DNA of 20,477 nucleotides from JARRON01 sp037383845 (GTDB lineage Bacteria; Pseudomonadota; Gammaproteobacteria; Steroidobacterales; XN24): assembly GCA_037383845.1 (NCBI GenBank), contig JARRON010000040.1, positions 1 through 20,477 on the forward strand. The letters run 5' to 3'. Of this stretch, positions 1-6,392 are shown in pieces (positions within the stretch are counted from its first letter, which is position 1; every line of letters starts with the position of its first letter). Below the pieces are notes generated by a model, which was not told the DNA's origin, did no database searches, and saw only the letters and a list, made by a program, of their open reading frames with translations. Position numbers and translations under genes: made by a program.

Positions 1-307
1 GGGAGGCCGCCAAATGCCCCTCTCCCCGCCGGGGAGAGGGGTTGGGGTGAGGGGCCGGAAGCTGGCGCTGCTTCTACCGTGAAGTGCCCCGAGCGTGCCC
101 AGCGACACGCGTTGCCGGCGCTTGCCTGGCCTTCCGCGGTGACGGTGCGCTGCGCCGGAGAGGATCTCAGTCGGGCGCAGTGGCCGGTGGTGCCCCACGA
201 AAGCCGAGTACGCGCATCTGGCCGGAGGCGAGCATCGGCGCCCGGCCACAGGCAAGGACAGTGACGGCCGCCTCTGCCTGCCAGGGAGAGGGCTTGGGGT
301 GAGGGGA
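1..307. other. Non-coding stretch at the window edge
   Basis: No ORF here has a convincing start, ribosome binding site or recognisable protein. The stretch holds two copies of a GC-rich repeat, one at each end, described separately. Between them (about 80-265) I see no promoter, RNA gene or conserved motif. It may be decayed sequence downstream of the pteridine reductase gene. Confidence 0.6.
17..71. repeat. GC-rich palindromic intergenic repeat, copy 1
   Basis: Positions 17-27 (CCCCTCTCCCC) and 31-41 (GGGGAGAGGGG) form a perfect 11-bp inverted repeat around a 3-nt loop. It is followed by a TTGGGGTGAGGGG tail. Positions 32-71 match 284-324 at roughly 36 of 41 aligned positions. Elements of this look, a CCCTCTCC stem with a GGTGAGGGG flank, are common in intergenic DNA of GC-rich proteobacteria. 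Whether it is a mobile repeat or a structural terminator-like element cannot be told from one window. Confidence 0.7.
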
Positions 308-324
308 CTAGAAGCCGGCGCTGC
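284..324. repeat. GC-rich repeat, copy 2, degenerate stem, overlapping the folM 3' end
   Basis: This copy keeps the GGGAGAGGG and TTGGGGTGAGGGG parts of copy 1, but its left stem arm is decayed (CCTCTGCCTGCC). The match to copy 1 continues into the last codons of the minus-strand pteridine reductase gene: AAGCCGGCGCTGC here against AAGCTGGCGCTGC at 59-71. The repeat therefore includes gene 3'-end sequence. Confidence 0.65.
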
Positions 325-1069
325 GGCCGCCGTCCACGGCGAGGATCTGGCCGGTGACGTAGCCTGCATCCTGGGCCATGAACACTGCGGCGGCGGCGAT
401 GTCCGCCGGGTCGCCGGCCCGCCCCAGCGGCACTTCGGCCAGCACGGCCGCCTTGTCGGTGTCTTCGACGCCCGACTCGGGCCAGAGGATGGCGCCGGGG
501 GCGATGCCGTTGACCCGCACCTCTGGCCCCAGGTCACGGGCCAGGGAATAGGTCAGCATGGCCAGCCCGGCCTTGGCCGCGCAGTACACCGAGTGATCCT
601 GCAGGGGTCTCCGGGCGTGAATGTCCACCATGTTGATGATCAGGCCGCGGCTTTCCTTCAGCCAGCTCGCGGCGGCCTGGGCCAGGAAGAGCGGCGCTTT
701 CAGGTTGGTGCCGACCAGGTCGTCCCACTCCGCCTCCGTGATGCTGCCCACCTCGGTGGGGTAGAAGGTGCTGGCGTTGTTCACCAGAACGTCCAGCCGC
801 CCGAAAGCTTCCGCCGCCCGGTTGACCATGCCCGGCAGGCTGGCCGTATCCAGCAGGTCGCCACGGACGACCGCCGCCGAGTCCGGACGCTCCGACCGCA
901 GTTCGTCCGCCAGCGTGTCGGCCTCCTGCCGGGAACCCCGGTAGTGGATCACCACGTTGGCGCCGGCGGCATGGAAAGCGCGGGCCATGGACGCCCCGAT
1001 CCGACGTGCCGCACCGGTCAGCAGGACCGCCTTGCCCTCCAGGGTCTGGTGGGTGCCTTGTCCAGCCAT
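308..1069 (-). CDS. folM: Pteridine reductase, short-chain dehydrogenase family (FolM/PTR1 type)
   Basis: A 253-aa cytoplasmic NADPH-dependent SDR enzyme expected to reduce dihydrofolate/dihydrobiopterin-type pterins. The cofactor motif TGAARRIG (residues 18-25) has the arginine-containing form typical of pteridine reductases. NNAS lies at 97-100. The catalytic set is D149, Y162 and K166: Asp replaces the usual SDR Ser, with the same 13-residue spacing as the Asp-Tyr pair of Leishmania PTR1. The C-terminus ends in the usual SDR DGG motif. The ATG at 1069 was chosen because GGAG sits 6 nt upstream. Longer in-frame starts would add an unrelated Arg/Ala-rich leader. It is divergent from the midA-like gene, with 67 bp between starts. 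The alternative is a generic SDR of unknown substrate. Confidence 0.85.
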   Translation of the reverse strand: MAGQGTHQTLEGKAVLLTGAARRIGASMARAFHAAGANVVIHYRGSRQEADTLADELRSERPDSAAVVRGDLLDTASLPGMVNRAAEAFGRLDVLVNNASTFYPTEVGSITEAEWDDLVGTNLKAPLFLAQAAASWLKESRGLIINMVDIHARRPLQDHSVYCAAKAGLAMLTYSLARDLGPEVRVNGIAPGAILWPESGVEDTDKAAVLAEVPLGRAGDPADIAAAAVFMAQDAGYVTGQILAVDGGRSAGF

Positions 1070-1136
1070 TAGCATCTCCGCCTTCGCGCTTGGGTTCTCG
1101 GGCGCGTCATTGTCTTGCGAACACGCGTCCCGCGCC

Positions 1137-2285
1137 ATGGTTGTTTCCCCTGATCCGATTCCCGGGCCTGGACCGGAGGCCCGAGCCCGCAGCGACGCTC
1201 TGGCGGCGCGCATCCGGGACGAGATCGCCTCTTCGCCGGAGGGGAGCATCCCGTTCAGCCGCTTCATGGAGCGGGCTCTCTACGAGCCCGGGCTGGGCTA
1301 CTACAGCGGCGGCGCGGCCAAGTTCGGGCCTGCAGGGGATTTCGTCACGGCGCCTGAGGTCTCTCCCCTGTTCGGCCGCTGCGTGGGCCGGCAGATCGCC
1401 GAGGTCCTGTCCGCCCTGGGCGGAGGCGGCGTCCTCGAGCTGGGCGCAGGCACGGGCAGCCTGGCCCGGGCGGCCCTGGACGAGCTGGCCGACATGGGCC
1501 GGATGCCGGAATGGACCATCCTGGAGCCCAGCCCGGAACTGCGCCAGCGGCAGGCTGCCGGCCTGGCGGGCCGGGTCGCCTGGGCGGATCGGTTGCCGGC
1601 GGGTTTCCGGGGCGTGATCCTGGCCAACGAGGTGGCCGACGCCCTGCCGGTGGACCGGTTCCTCGTGGACGGCGGGGACGTCCGGGAGCTTGCCGTCGGC
1701 CTGGAGGAGGGTCGCCTGGCCTGGCGCTCCCGTCCCGCGAACCCGGCTCTCGAAATGCAGGTGCGGGAGGTGCTCGATCCCCCGGCGTGGCCCGACGGCT
1801 ACACATCGGAAGTCCGGCCCGCCCTGGGGGCCTGGATCGGGGAGCTGGCGAACGCGCTTCACCAGGGGCTGATCCTGCTGGCGGACTACGGCCTGCCCCG
1901 CCGGGAGTACTATGCGCCCCAGCGCAGCGACGGGACCCTGATTTGCCACTATCGACATCGCGCCCACGGGGATCCGTTCCTGTGGCCGGGACTGCAGGAC
2001 ATCACCGCCTGGGTGGATTTCACGCGGGTCGCGGAGGCGGGCACGGACGCGGGGCTGACCCTCGAAGGGTTTACGCCCCAGTCGGCTTTCCTGGCGGGAA
2101 CCGGCCTGCCCGCCATGGTGGCCGGGGAAGAGGATCCGAACCGCCGCGCCCGGGTGGCCAACGAGGCGCGCCAGCTGACGCTCCCCGGGGAGATGGGCGA
2201 GCGCTTCCGGGTGATGGGCCTGAGTCGCGGCCTGGCGCCGCCCCTGTCCGGGTTCGGGCAGGTGGACCTGGCCCGGCGGCTGTGA
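1137..2285 (+). CDS. SAM-dependent methyltransferase, MidA/NDUFAF7 family
   Basis: A 382-aa protein of the COG1565 family, related to mitochondrial NDUFAF7/MidA, which methylates an arginine of a complex I subunit in eukaryotes; the bacterial substrate is unsettled. Family hallmarks are clear: MERALYEPGLGYYS at 44-57, GDFVTAPEVSPLFG at 67-80, and the SAM-binding glycine loop VLELGAGTGSLA at 99-110. Length is normal for the family. The ATG at 1137 removes an upstream in-frame extension that is only the antisense of folM. No good Shine-Dalgarno is visible before it. The ATG lies in a CCATGG palindrome, so the opposite strand also has an ATG here, but that one is not the preferred folM start. 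uppP follows after 13 bp, suggesting co-transcription. Confidence 0.85.
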   Translation: MVVSPDPIPGPGPEARARSDALAARIRDEIASSPEGSIPFSRFMERALYEPGLGYYSGGAAKFGPAGDFVTAPEVSPLFGRCVGRQIAEVLSALGGGGVLELGAGTGSLARAALDELADMGRMPEWTILEPSPELRQRQAAGLAGRVAWADRLPAGFRGVILANEVADALPVDRFLVDGGDVRELAVGLEEGRLAWRSRPANPALEMQVREVLDPPAWPDGYTSEVRPALGAWIGELANALHQGLILLADYGLPRREYYAPQRSDGTLICHYRHRAHGDPFLWPGLQDITAWVDFTRVAEAGTDAGLTLEGFTPQSAFLAGTGLPAMVAGEEDPNRRARVANEARQLTLPGEMGERFRVMGLSRGLAPPLSGFGQVDLARRL

Positions 2286-2298
2286 GGCGGAGGTAACC

Positions 2299-3096
2299 AT
2301 GGATACGGTCCAGGCTGTCATCCTGGCTTTCCTGCAGGGCTTTACCGAGTTCCTGCCCATCTCCAGCTCCGGCCACCTCATCCTGGTCCCGCAGTTCCTG
2401 GGATGGGCGGACCAGGGACTGGCCTTTGACGTGGCCGTTCATCTCGGCACCCTGGCGGCAGTACTGGCCTATTTCCGGCGTGACCTGGTGGTCATGGGCC
2501 GGGACTGGTTCGCTTCCCTCGCCGGCGGTGAGTCCACGCCGGATTCGCGGCTGGCCTGGCGGGTGATCCTGGGCACGGTGCCGGTGGTAGTCGCCGGCGG
2601 GCTCCTGGCGGGCCCCGTGGAGGAGAGCCTGCGCTCGCCCCTTGTGGTCGGGGCGGCCACGGCCGGGTTCGGGGTCCTGCTGTGGCTGGCGGACCGGCGG
2701 GGCGCCCGGGTCCGGGACGAGCACAGCCTGAGCTGGACCGACGCCCTGATCGTCGGTCTCGCCCAGGTCCTGGCCCTTATCCCCGGCACGTCGCGCTCCG
2801 GTATCACCATGACCGCCGGCCTCATGCTCGGGCTGCGCCGGGAGGCCGCGGCCCGCTTCTCCTTCCTGCTGGCCATTCCGGTCATCCTGGCGGCGGCCAC
2901 CCTCGAGCTGGCGGTGCTGATGCGCACGCCGGGTCCGCAGGACTGGAATGCCCTTGCGGTGGGCACGGCGGTATCAGCGGTGGTGGCCTACGTCACCATC
3001 CGGGGCTTCCTGGCGCTGCTGAACCGGATGGGCATGGCGCCTTTCGCCATCTACCGGGTGCTGCTGGGCGCGCTGATCTTCTGGGTCTATCTCTAG
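2299..3096 (+). CDS. uppP: Undecaprenyl-diphosphatase UppP (BacA family)
   Basis: A 265-aa integral membrane phosphatase that converts undecaprenyl diphosphate to undecaprenyl phosphate, recycling the lipid carrier of peptidoglycan and other envelope polymers. Overexpression gives bacitracin resistance in known examples. The two family signatures are present: QGFTEFLPISSSGH (residues 13-26, with E17) and PGTSRSG (162-168, with the catalytic-loop R166). Multiple hydrophobic segments span the rest. GGAGG lies 5 nt before the ATG. The gene ends in TAG inside CTAG, the same four bases that hold the stop of the convergent cca gene. It is probably co-transcribed with the methyltransferase just upstream. 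Confidence 0.95.
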   Translation: MDTVQAVILAFLQGFTEFLPISSSGHLILVPQFLGWADQGLAFDVAVHLGTLAAVLAYFRRDLVVMGRDWFASLAGGESTPDSRLAWRVILGTVPVVVAGGLLAGPVEESLRSPLVVGAATAGFGVLLWLADRRGARVRDEHSLSWTDALIVGLAQVLALIPGTSRSGITMTAGLMLGLRREAAARFSFLLAIPVILAAATLELAVLMRTPGPQDWNALAVGTAVSAVVAYVTIRGFLALLNRMGMAPFAIYRVLLGALIFWVYL

Positions 3097-4310
3097 GCCA
3101 CGGCCCGGGTCACGGCACGGACCCGCCGGGCGCGAAGCGCCTCTCCCAGGGCCGGGCCGGCCAGTCCCTCTTCCACCAGCGGCTGGGCGGTCACGCCGGC
3201 AGCGGCGTCCCGCGCCAGCCGGAGACGCCGGGCCTGGGGATAGGGCTCGTCGGCCATGCCCAGGCGGCCCCGGAGATCGGCGGTGCAGGCCACGAGGAAT
3301 TTCTCGAAACGCTCCGGCCGCCGCAGGCCGTCGGCGGCTTCCACCAGGGCCAGGAGTTCTTGCGGGGCCAGGTTCATGGCCCGGTGGCAGCTGCCGTGGT
3401 GCCGGGCCACGATGATCGCCAGGTCGCGGAAGGCGACGGGGATCCGCAGCCGCTCGCACAGGCGCCGGATCAGGGTCACGCCGCGCTCCTCGTGGCCGTG
3501 GTGGGCAGGCAGCAGGGCTTTCGGCGTGGTGCCCTTGCCGAGGTCGTGGGTCATCACGGCAAAGCGCACTTCCACGTCGTCCGTGAGCCGGGTGGCCTGT
3601 TCGAGGCACATGAGCAGGTGCACGCCGGTGTCGATCTCCGGGTGCCAGCGCCTGGGCTGTGGAACGCCGAAAAGGGCGTCGAGCTCGGGGAACACACGGG
3701 CCAGGGCGTCGCAGTCCCGCAGAACCTCGATGAATACCTCCGGGTGTTCCGTGCCGAGAGCGCTGCGGGTTTCCTGCCAGACCCGCTCGGGCACCAGGGC
3801 GTCGGCCTCGCCGGCAGCGACCATGGCCTTCATCAGCTGCAGGGTCTCCCCGGCCAGCCGGAAGCCCAGGCCGTGGAAACGGGCGGCAAAGCGGGCCGCC
3901 CTGAGGATGCGGACCGGGTCCTCCTGGAAGGCCGGCGACACGTGCCGTAGCCGGCGGGCCTCCAGGTCCCGCCGTCCGCCCCAGGGATCCACCAGGTTGC
4001 CGCGAGCGTCCCGGGCCATGGCGTTGATGGTGAGATCCCGCCGCGCCAGGTCTTCTTCCAGGGTGACGTCCGGGGCGGCGTTGACCTGGAAACCCCGGTA
4101 GCCCGGGGCGGTCTTTCTCTCGGTGCGGGCCAGGGCGTGTTCCTCGCCCGTCTCCGGGTGAATGAACACCGGGAAATCCCGGCCCACGGGCACGAAGCCC
4201 TGAGCCTCCATCTCCTCCGGGGTGGCGCCCACCACGACCCAGTCCCGCTCGTTGACGGGCAGGCCGAGAAGTTCGTCGCGGACCGCGCCGCCCACCAGGT
4301 ATCGCTCCAT
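3093..4310 (-). CDS. cca: Multifunctional CCA protein: tRNA nucleotidyltransferase with HD phosphohydrolase domain
   Basis: A 405-aa class II nucleotidyltransferase that adds and repairs the 3' CCA of tRNAs without a template, close in length to E. coli Cca (412 aa). Residues 4-12 give YLVGGAVRD. The metal-binding pair reads E21-R-D23, where E. coli has D21/D23. RRDLTINAMARD (90-101) is the conserved nucleotide-binding region, and HPEIDTGVH (223-231) and HDLGKG (255-260) mark the HD domain with its phosphatase/phosphodiesterase potential. An ATG start follows GGAAGG by about 12 nt, a long spacing. The gene converges on uppP with overlapping stops and is divergent from the lipoprotein gene 48 bp away. 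Confidence 0.95.
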   Translation of the reverse strand: MERYLVGGAVRDELLGLPVNERDWVVVGATPEEMEAQGFVPVGRDFPVFIHPETGEEHALARTERKTAPGYRGFQVNAAPDVTLEEDLARRDLTINAMARDARGNLVDPWGGRRDLEARRLRHVSPAFQEDPVRILRAARFAARFHGLGFRLAGETLQLMKAMVAAGEADALVPERVWQETRSALGTEHPEVFIEVLRDCDALARVFPELDALFGVPQPRRWHPEIDTGVHLLMCLEQATRLTDDVEVRFAVMTHDLGKGTTPKALLPAHHGHEERGVTLIRRLCERLRIPVAFRDLAIIVARHHGSCHRAMNLAPQELLALVEAADGLRRPERFEKFLVACTADLRGRLGMADEPYPQARRLRLARDAAAGVTAQPLVEEGLAGPALGEALRARRVRAVTRAVA

Positions 4311-4358
4311 GACGTCATTCTACCTTCCGGCACTGCCCCGACCTGATAAGGTTCGGCG

Positions 4359-5435
4359 GTGATCCGGGCGACGTGTCTTGTTCTGTCTGCGTGCCTTCTG
4401 GCCGGCTGCGGCGGTTTCGCCTACTACGCCCAGGCGGTGCGCGGCCACCTGGACCTGATGAGCCGGCGGGTGCCCATCGGGGAGGTCATCGCTGATCCGC
4501 AGACGCCGGCGGCGGTACGGCAACGGCTGGAGGTGGCCCGCCAGGCGCGGCAGTTCGCGGTGGAGGAGCTTGGCCTGCCGGACAACGGCAGCTACACCCG
4601 CTACGTGGCCCTCGAGCGCAGCGCGGCGGTGTGGAACGTGTTCGCCGCGCCCCGCTTCTCCCTGGAGGCGAAGCGATGGTGTTTTCCGGTGGCCGGCTGC
4701 GTCGTCTACCGGGGCTACTTCGACGAGGCGGACGCCCGGGCCTACGCGGCCGGCCTGGCGGAGGCGGGCTGGGACACCTGGGTGGGTGGCGCGACGGCCT
4801 ATTCCACGCTGGGGCGCTTCGAGGACCCGGTACTTTCGACCATGATGGCCTGGGGAGAGGTCCAGCTCGCGGCGACACTGTTCCACGAGCTGGCTCACCA
4901 GCGCCTGTATGTCGAGGACGACTCGGCCTTCAACGAGGCCTTCGCCACCGTGGTGGAACAGGAGGGACTGCGGCGCTGGCTGGCGGCCCCCGGGCGGCAG
5001 GAGGAGGCTGCGGCGTGGCGCCGGCGCCAGGCGTTCATCTCCGAGTTCCAGGCGCTGCTGGACGCGACACGGGGCCGGCTGGCGGAACTCTATGCTTCAG
5101 GCCGTCCGCCCGAGGCCATGGCCGCCGGCAAACAGGCCGCCTTCGAGCAGCTGGAGGCGGACTACCGGCAGCTGCGCGCCCGCTGGAACTGGTCGGGATA
5201 CGACCGCTGGTTCGACGCGCCGCTGAACAACGCACGACTGATCCCCTCGGCGACCTACCGGGGACTGGTCCCGGCCTTCGAAGCCCTGCTTTCGGCCTCG
5301 GGCGGAGACCTTCCCGTGTTCTTCCAGCGCTGCCGGGAGCTGGCGGAGCTGGATCAGGAGGTCCGGGGCAACCGGCTGCGCGCCCTGGCGGAGTCCGCCG
5401 GGAAGGCCGTGTCGTCCGCCGGTGCCCCCAGGTAG
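4359..5435 (+). CDS. Putative zinc aminopeptidase lipoprotein (COG4324/PF10023-like)
   Basis: A 358-aa protein starting at GTG, with AAGG about 9 nt upstream. The N-terminus is a short lipoprotein signal with lipobox LLAGC (C17), so it is likely anchored to the membrane facing the periplasm. The zinc-peptidase motif HELAH is followed about 16 residues later by FNEAFATVVEQEG, which supplies the probable third zinc ligand and matches the predicted aminopeptidase family. Activity is assigned from the family, which is poorly characterised, so substrate is unknown. It is divergent from cca. Its last 82 bp overlap, in antisense, the 3' end of the NDUFA9-like gene. No terminator is visible. Confidence 0.8.
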   Translation: MIRATCLVLSACLLAGCGGFAYYAQAVRGHLDLMSRRVPIGEVIADPQTPAAVRQRLEVARQARQFAVEELGLPDNGSYTRYVALERSAAVWNVFAAPRFSLEAKRWCFPVAGCVVYRGYFDEADARAYAAGLAEAGWDTWVGGATAYSTLGRFEDPVLSTMMAWGEVQLAATLFHELAHQRLYVEDDSAFNEAFATVVEQEGLRRWLAAPGRQEEAAAWRRRQAFISEFQALLDATRGRLAELYASGRPPEAMAAGKQAAFEQLEADYRQLRARWNWSGYDRWFDAPLNNARLIPSATYRGLVPAFEALLSASGGDLPVFFQRCRELAELDQEVRGNRLRALAESAGKAVSSAGAPR

Positions 5436-6334
5436 CGGTCCAGCACCGACTCCACCCCGGCAGGCCGGATGCCCAGTTCCTTCAGTCCCGGTGCGGAGGC
5501 ATTGCAGATGCTGTGCACCGAGAGGGAACGGAAGTTGTCGGTGGAGAAAGGCTTGCCCGGCAGGAAATCCATGATCCTGGCCTGTAGCCGGGCGATGCTG
5601 GTCGGCAGCCGCACCACCGCCCGCTTCACTCCCATGTGCCCGGCGGTGAGCTCGACGATCTCCCGCAGGGAGTAGACGAAAGGCCCGCAAAGCTCGTAGG
5701 TCACCCCCTCCGCCGCCGTGGTGGCCAGGGCCCGGGCGAAGGCCTCGGCAACGTCGCCGACGTACACCGGCGCGAAGCGGGCGTTGGGCCGGGCCAGCGG
5801 CAGCACCGGGAAGGTCTTCAGCAGGCCGGCAAAGCGGTTGAAGAAGCTGTCACCGGGGCCGAAGATCACCGAGGGACGGAAGATGGTCCAGTCCACCGCA
5901 CCGGCGCAGCCTTCCCGGACGGCCCTTTCCGCCTCCCCCTTGCTGCGCAGATAGTGGCTGGGACCCGAGGGATCGGCCTTCAGGGCGCTCATGTGCAGCA
6001 GCCGGCGCACGCCGGTAACCCGGGCGGCGCTCACCACGGATTCCGCCAGGCGGGTGTGAACGGCAGCGAAGCCGCTGCCGTCGTGGCCTCTCTCGTTGAG
6101 GATTCCCACCAGGTTGATGACCGTGTCGCAGCCGGTGAAATGGGTGCGGAGGGCCAGGGGGTCGTGCACGTCGGCTTCCACGAGCCGGAGGGTGGGCAGC
6201 ACCAGCAGGTCGCGGTGGGCTTCCCGGTACCGCGTCAGCACTGTCATGTCGTGACCATCCCGGGCCAGGCGTGCCACCAGGTGGTGGCCCACGAAACCGG
6301 TGCCGCCGAGAATGCAGATTGAGCGTCGTCTCAT
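5354..6334 (-). CDS. NAD(P)-binding atypical SDR, complex I NDUFA9 subunit-like
   Basis: A 326-aa protein of the extended/atypical SDR group resembling NDUFA9, the accessory 39-kDa subunit of complex I, and related nucleoside-diphosphate-sugar epimerase-like proteins. The cofactor loop GGTGFVG is at residues 10-16. A YLRSK segment (Y128, K132) fits the SDR YxxxK site. FRPSVIFGPGDSFFNRFA and the VYVGDVAEA segment are typical of the NDUFA9-like family. The bacterial role is unclear; epimerase activity should not be assumed. The last roughly 25 residues, after DRYLG, are Arg/Ala/Pro-rich and overlap the convergent lipoprotein gene, so they look like a late extension. A TATAAT-type -10 lies about 39 bp upstream. 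Confidence 0.8.
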   Translation of the reverse strand: MRRRSICILGGTGFVGHHLVARLARDGHDMTVLTRYREAHRDLLVLPTLRLVEADVHDPLALRTHFTGCDTVINLVGILNERGHDGSGFAAVHTRLAESVVSAARVTGVRRLLHMSALKADPSGPSHYLRSKGEAERAVREGCAGAVDWTIFRPSVIFGPGDSFFNRFAGLLKTFPVLPLARPNARFAPVYVGDVAEAFARALATTAAEGVTYELCGPFVYSLREIVELTAGHMGVKRAVVRLPTSIARLQARIMDFLPGKPFSTDNFRSLSVHSICNASAPGLKELGIRPAGVESVLDRYLGAPADDTAFPADSARARSRLPRTS

Positions 6335-6372
6335 GGTCCGCCGATCGCGTGCTGCCGCCAGGGAGGGCGGCG

Positions 6373-6378
6373 ATTATA
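6373..6378 (-). promoter_or_regulatory. Candidate -10 element for the NDUFA9-like gene
   Basis: Minus strand reads TATAAT followed by CGCCGCCC, a GC-rich discriminator. It lies in the 58-bp gap after slt and predicts a 5' UTR of about 30 nt. No -35 hexamer is seen at the normal distance. Confidence 0.55.
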
Positions 6379-6392
6379 GGTCAGCGCCGGGC

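Noticed and set aside
79..302. Short ORFs of 61 and 72 aa near the left edge
   Set aside because: Composition is Arg/Ala-rich with no motif or ribosome site, and they run through the repeat region.
957..1136. N-terminal extension of the MidA-like methyltransferase
   Set aside because: These residues are antisense to the start of folM and lack family similarity; the conserved protein begins near the ATG at 1137.
1070..1267. Extended N-terminus for the pteridine reductase, including an ATG at 1138 in the CCATGG palindrome
   Set aside because: The ATG at 1069 has GGAG 6 nt upstream and starts just before the SDR fold; the extension overlaps the methyltransferase.
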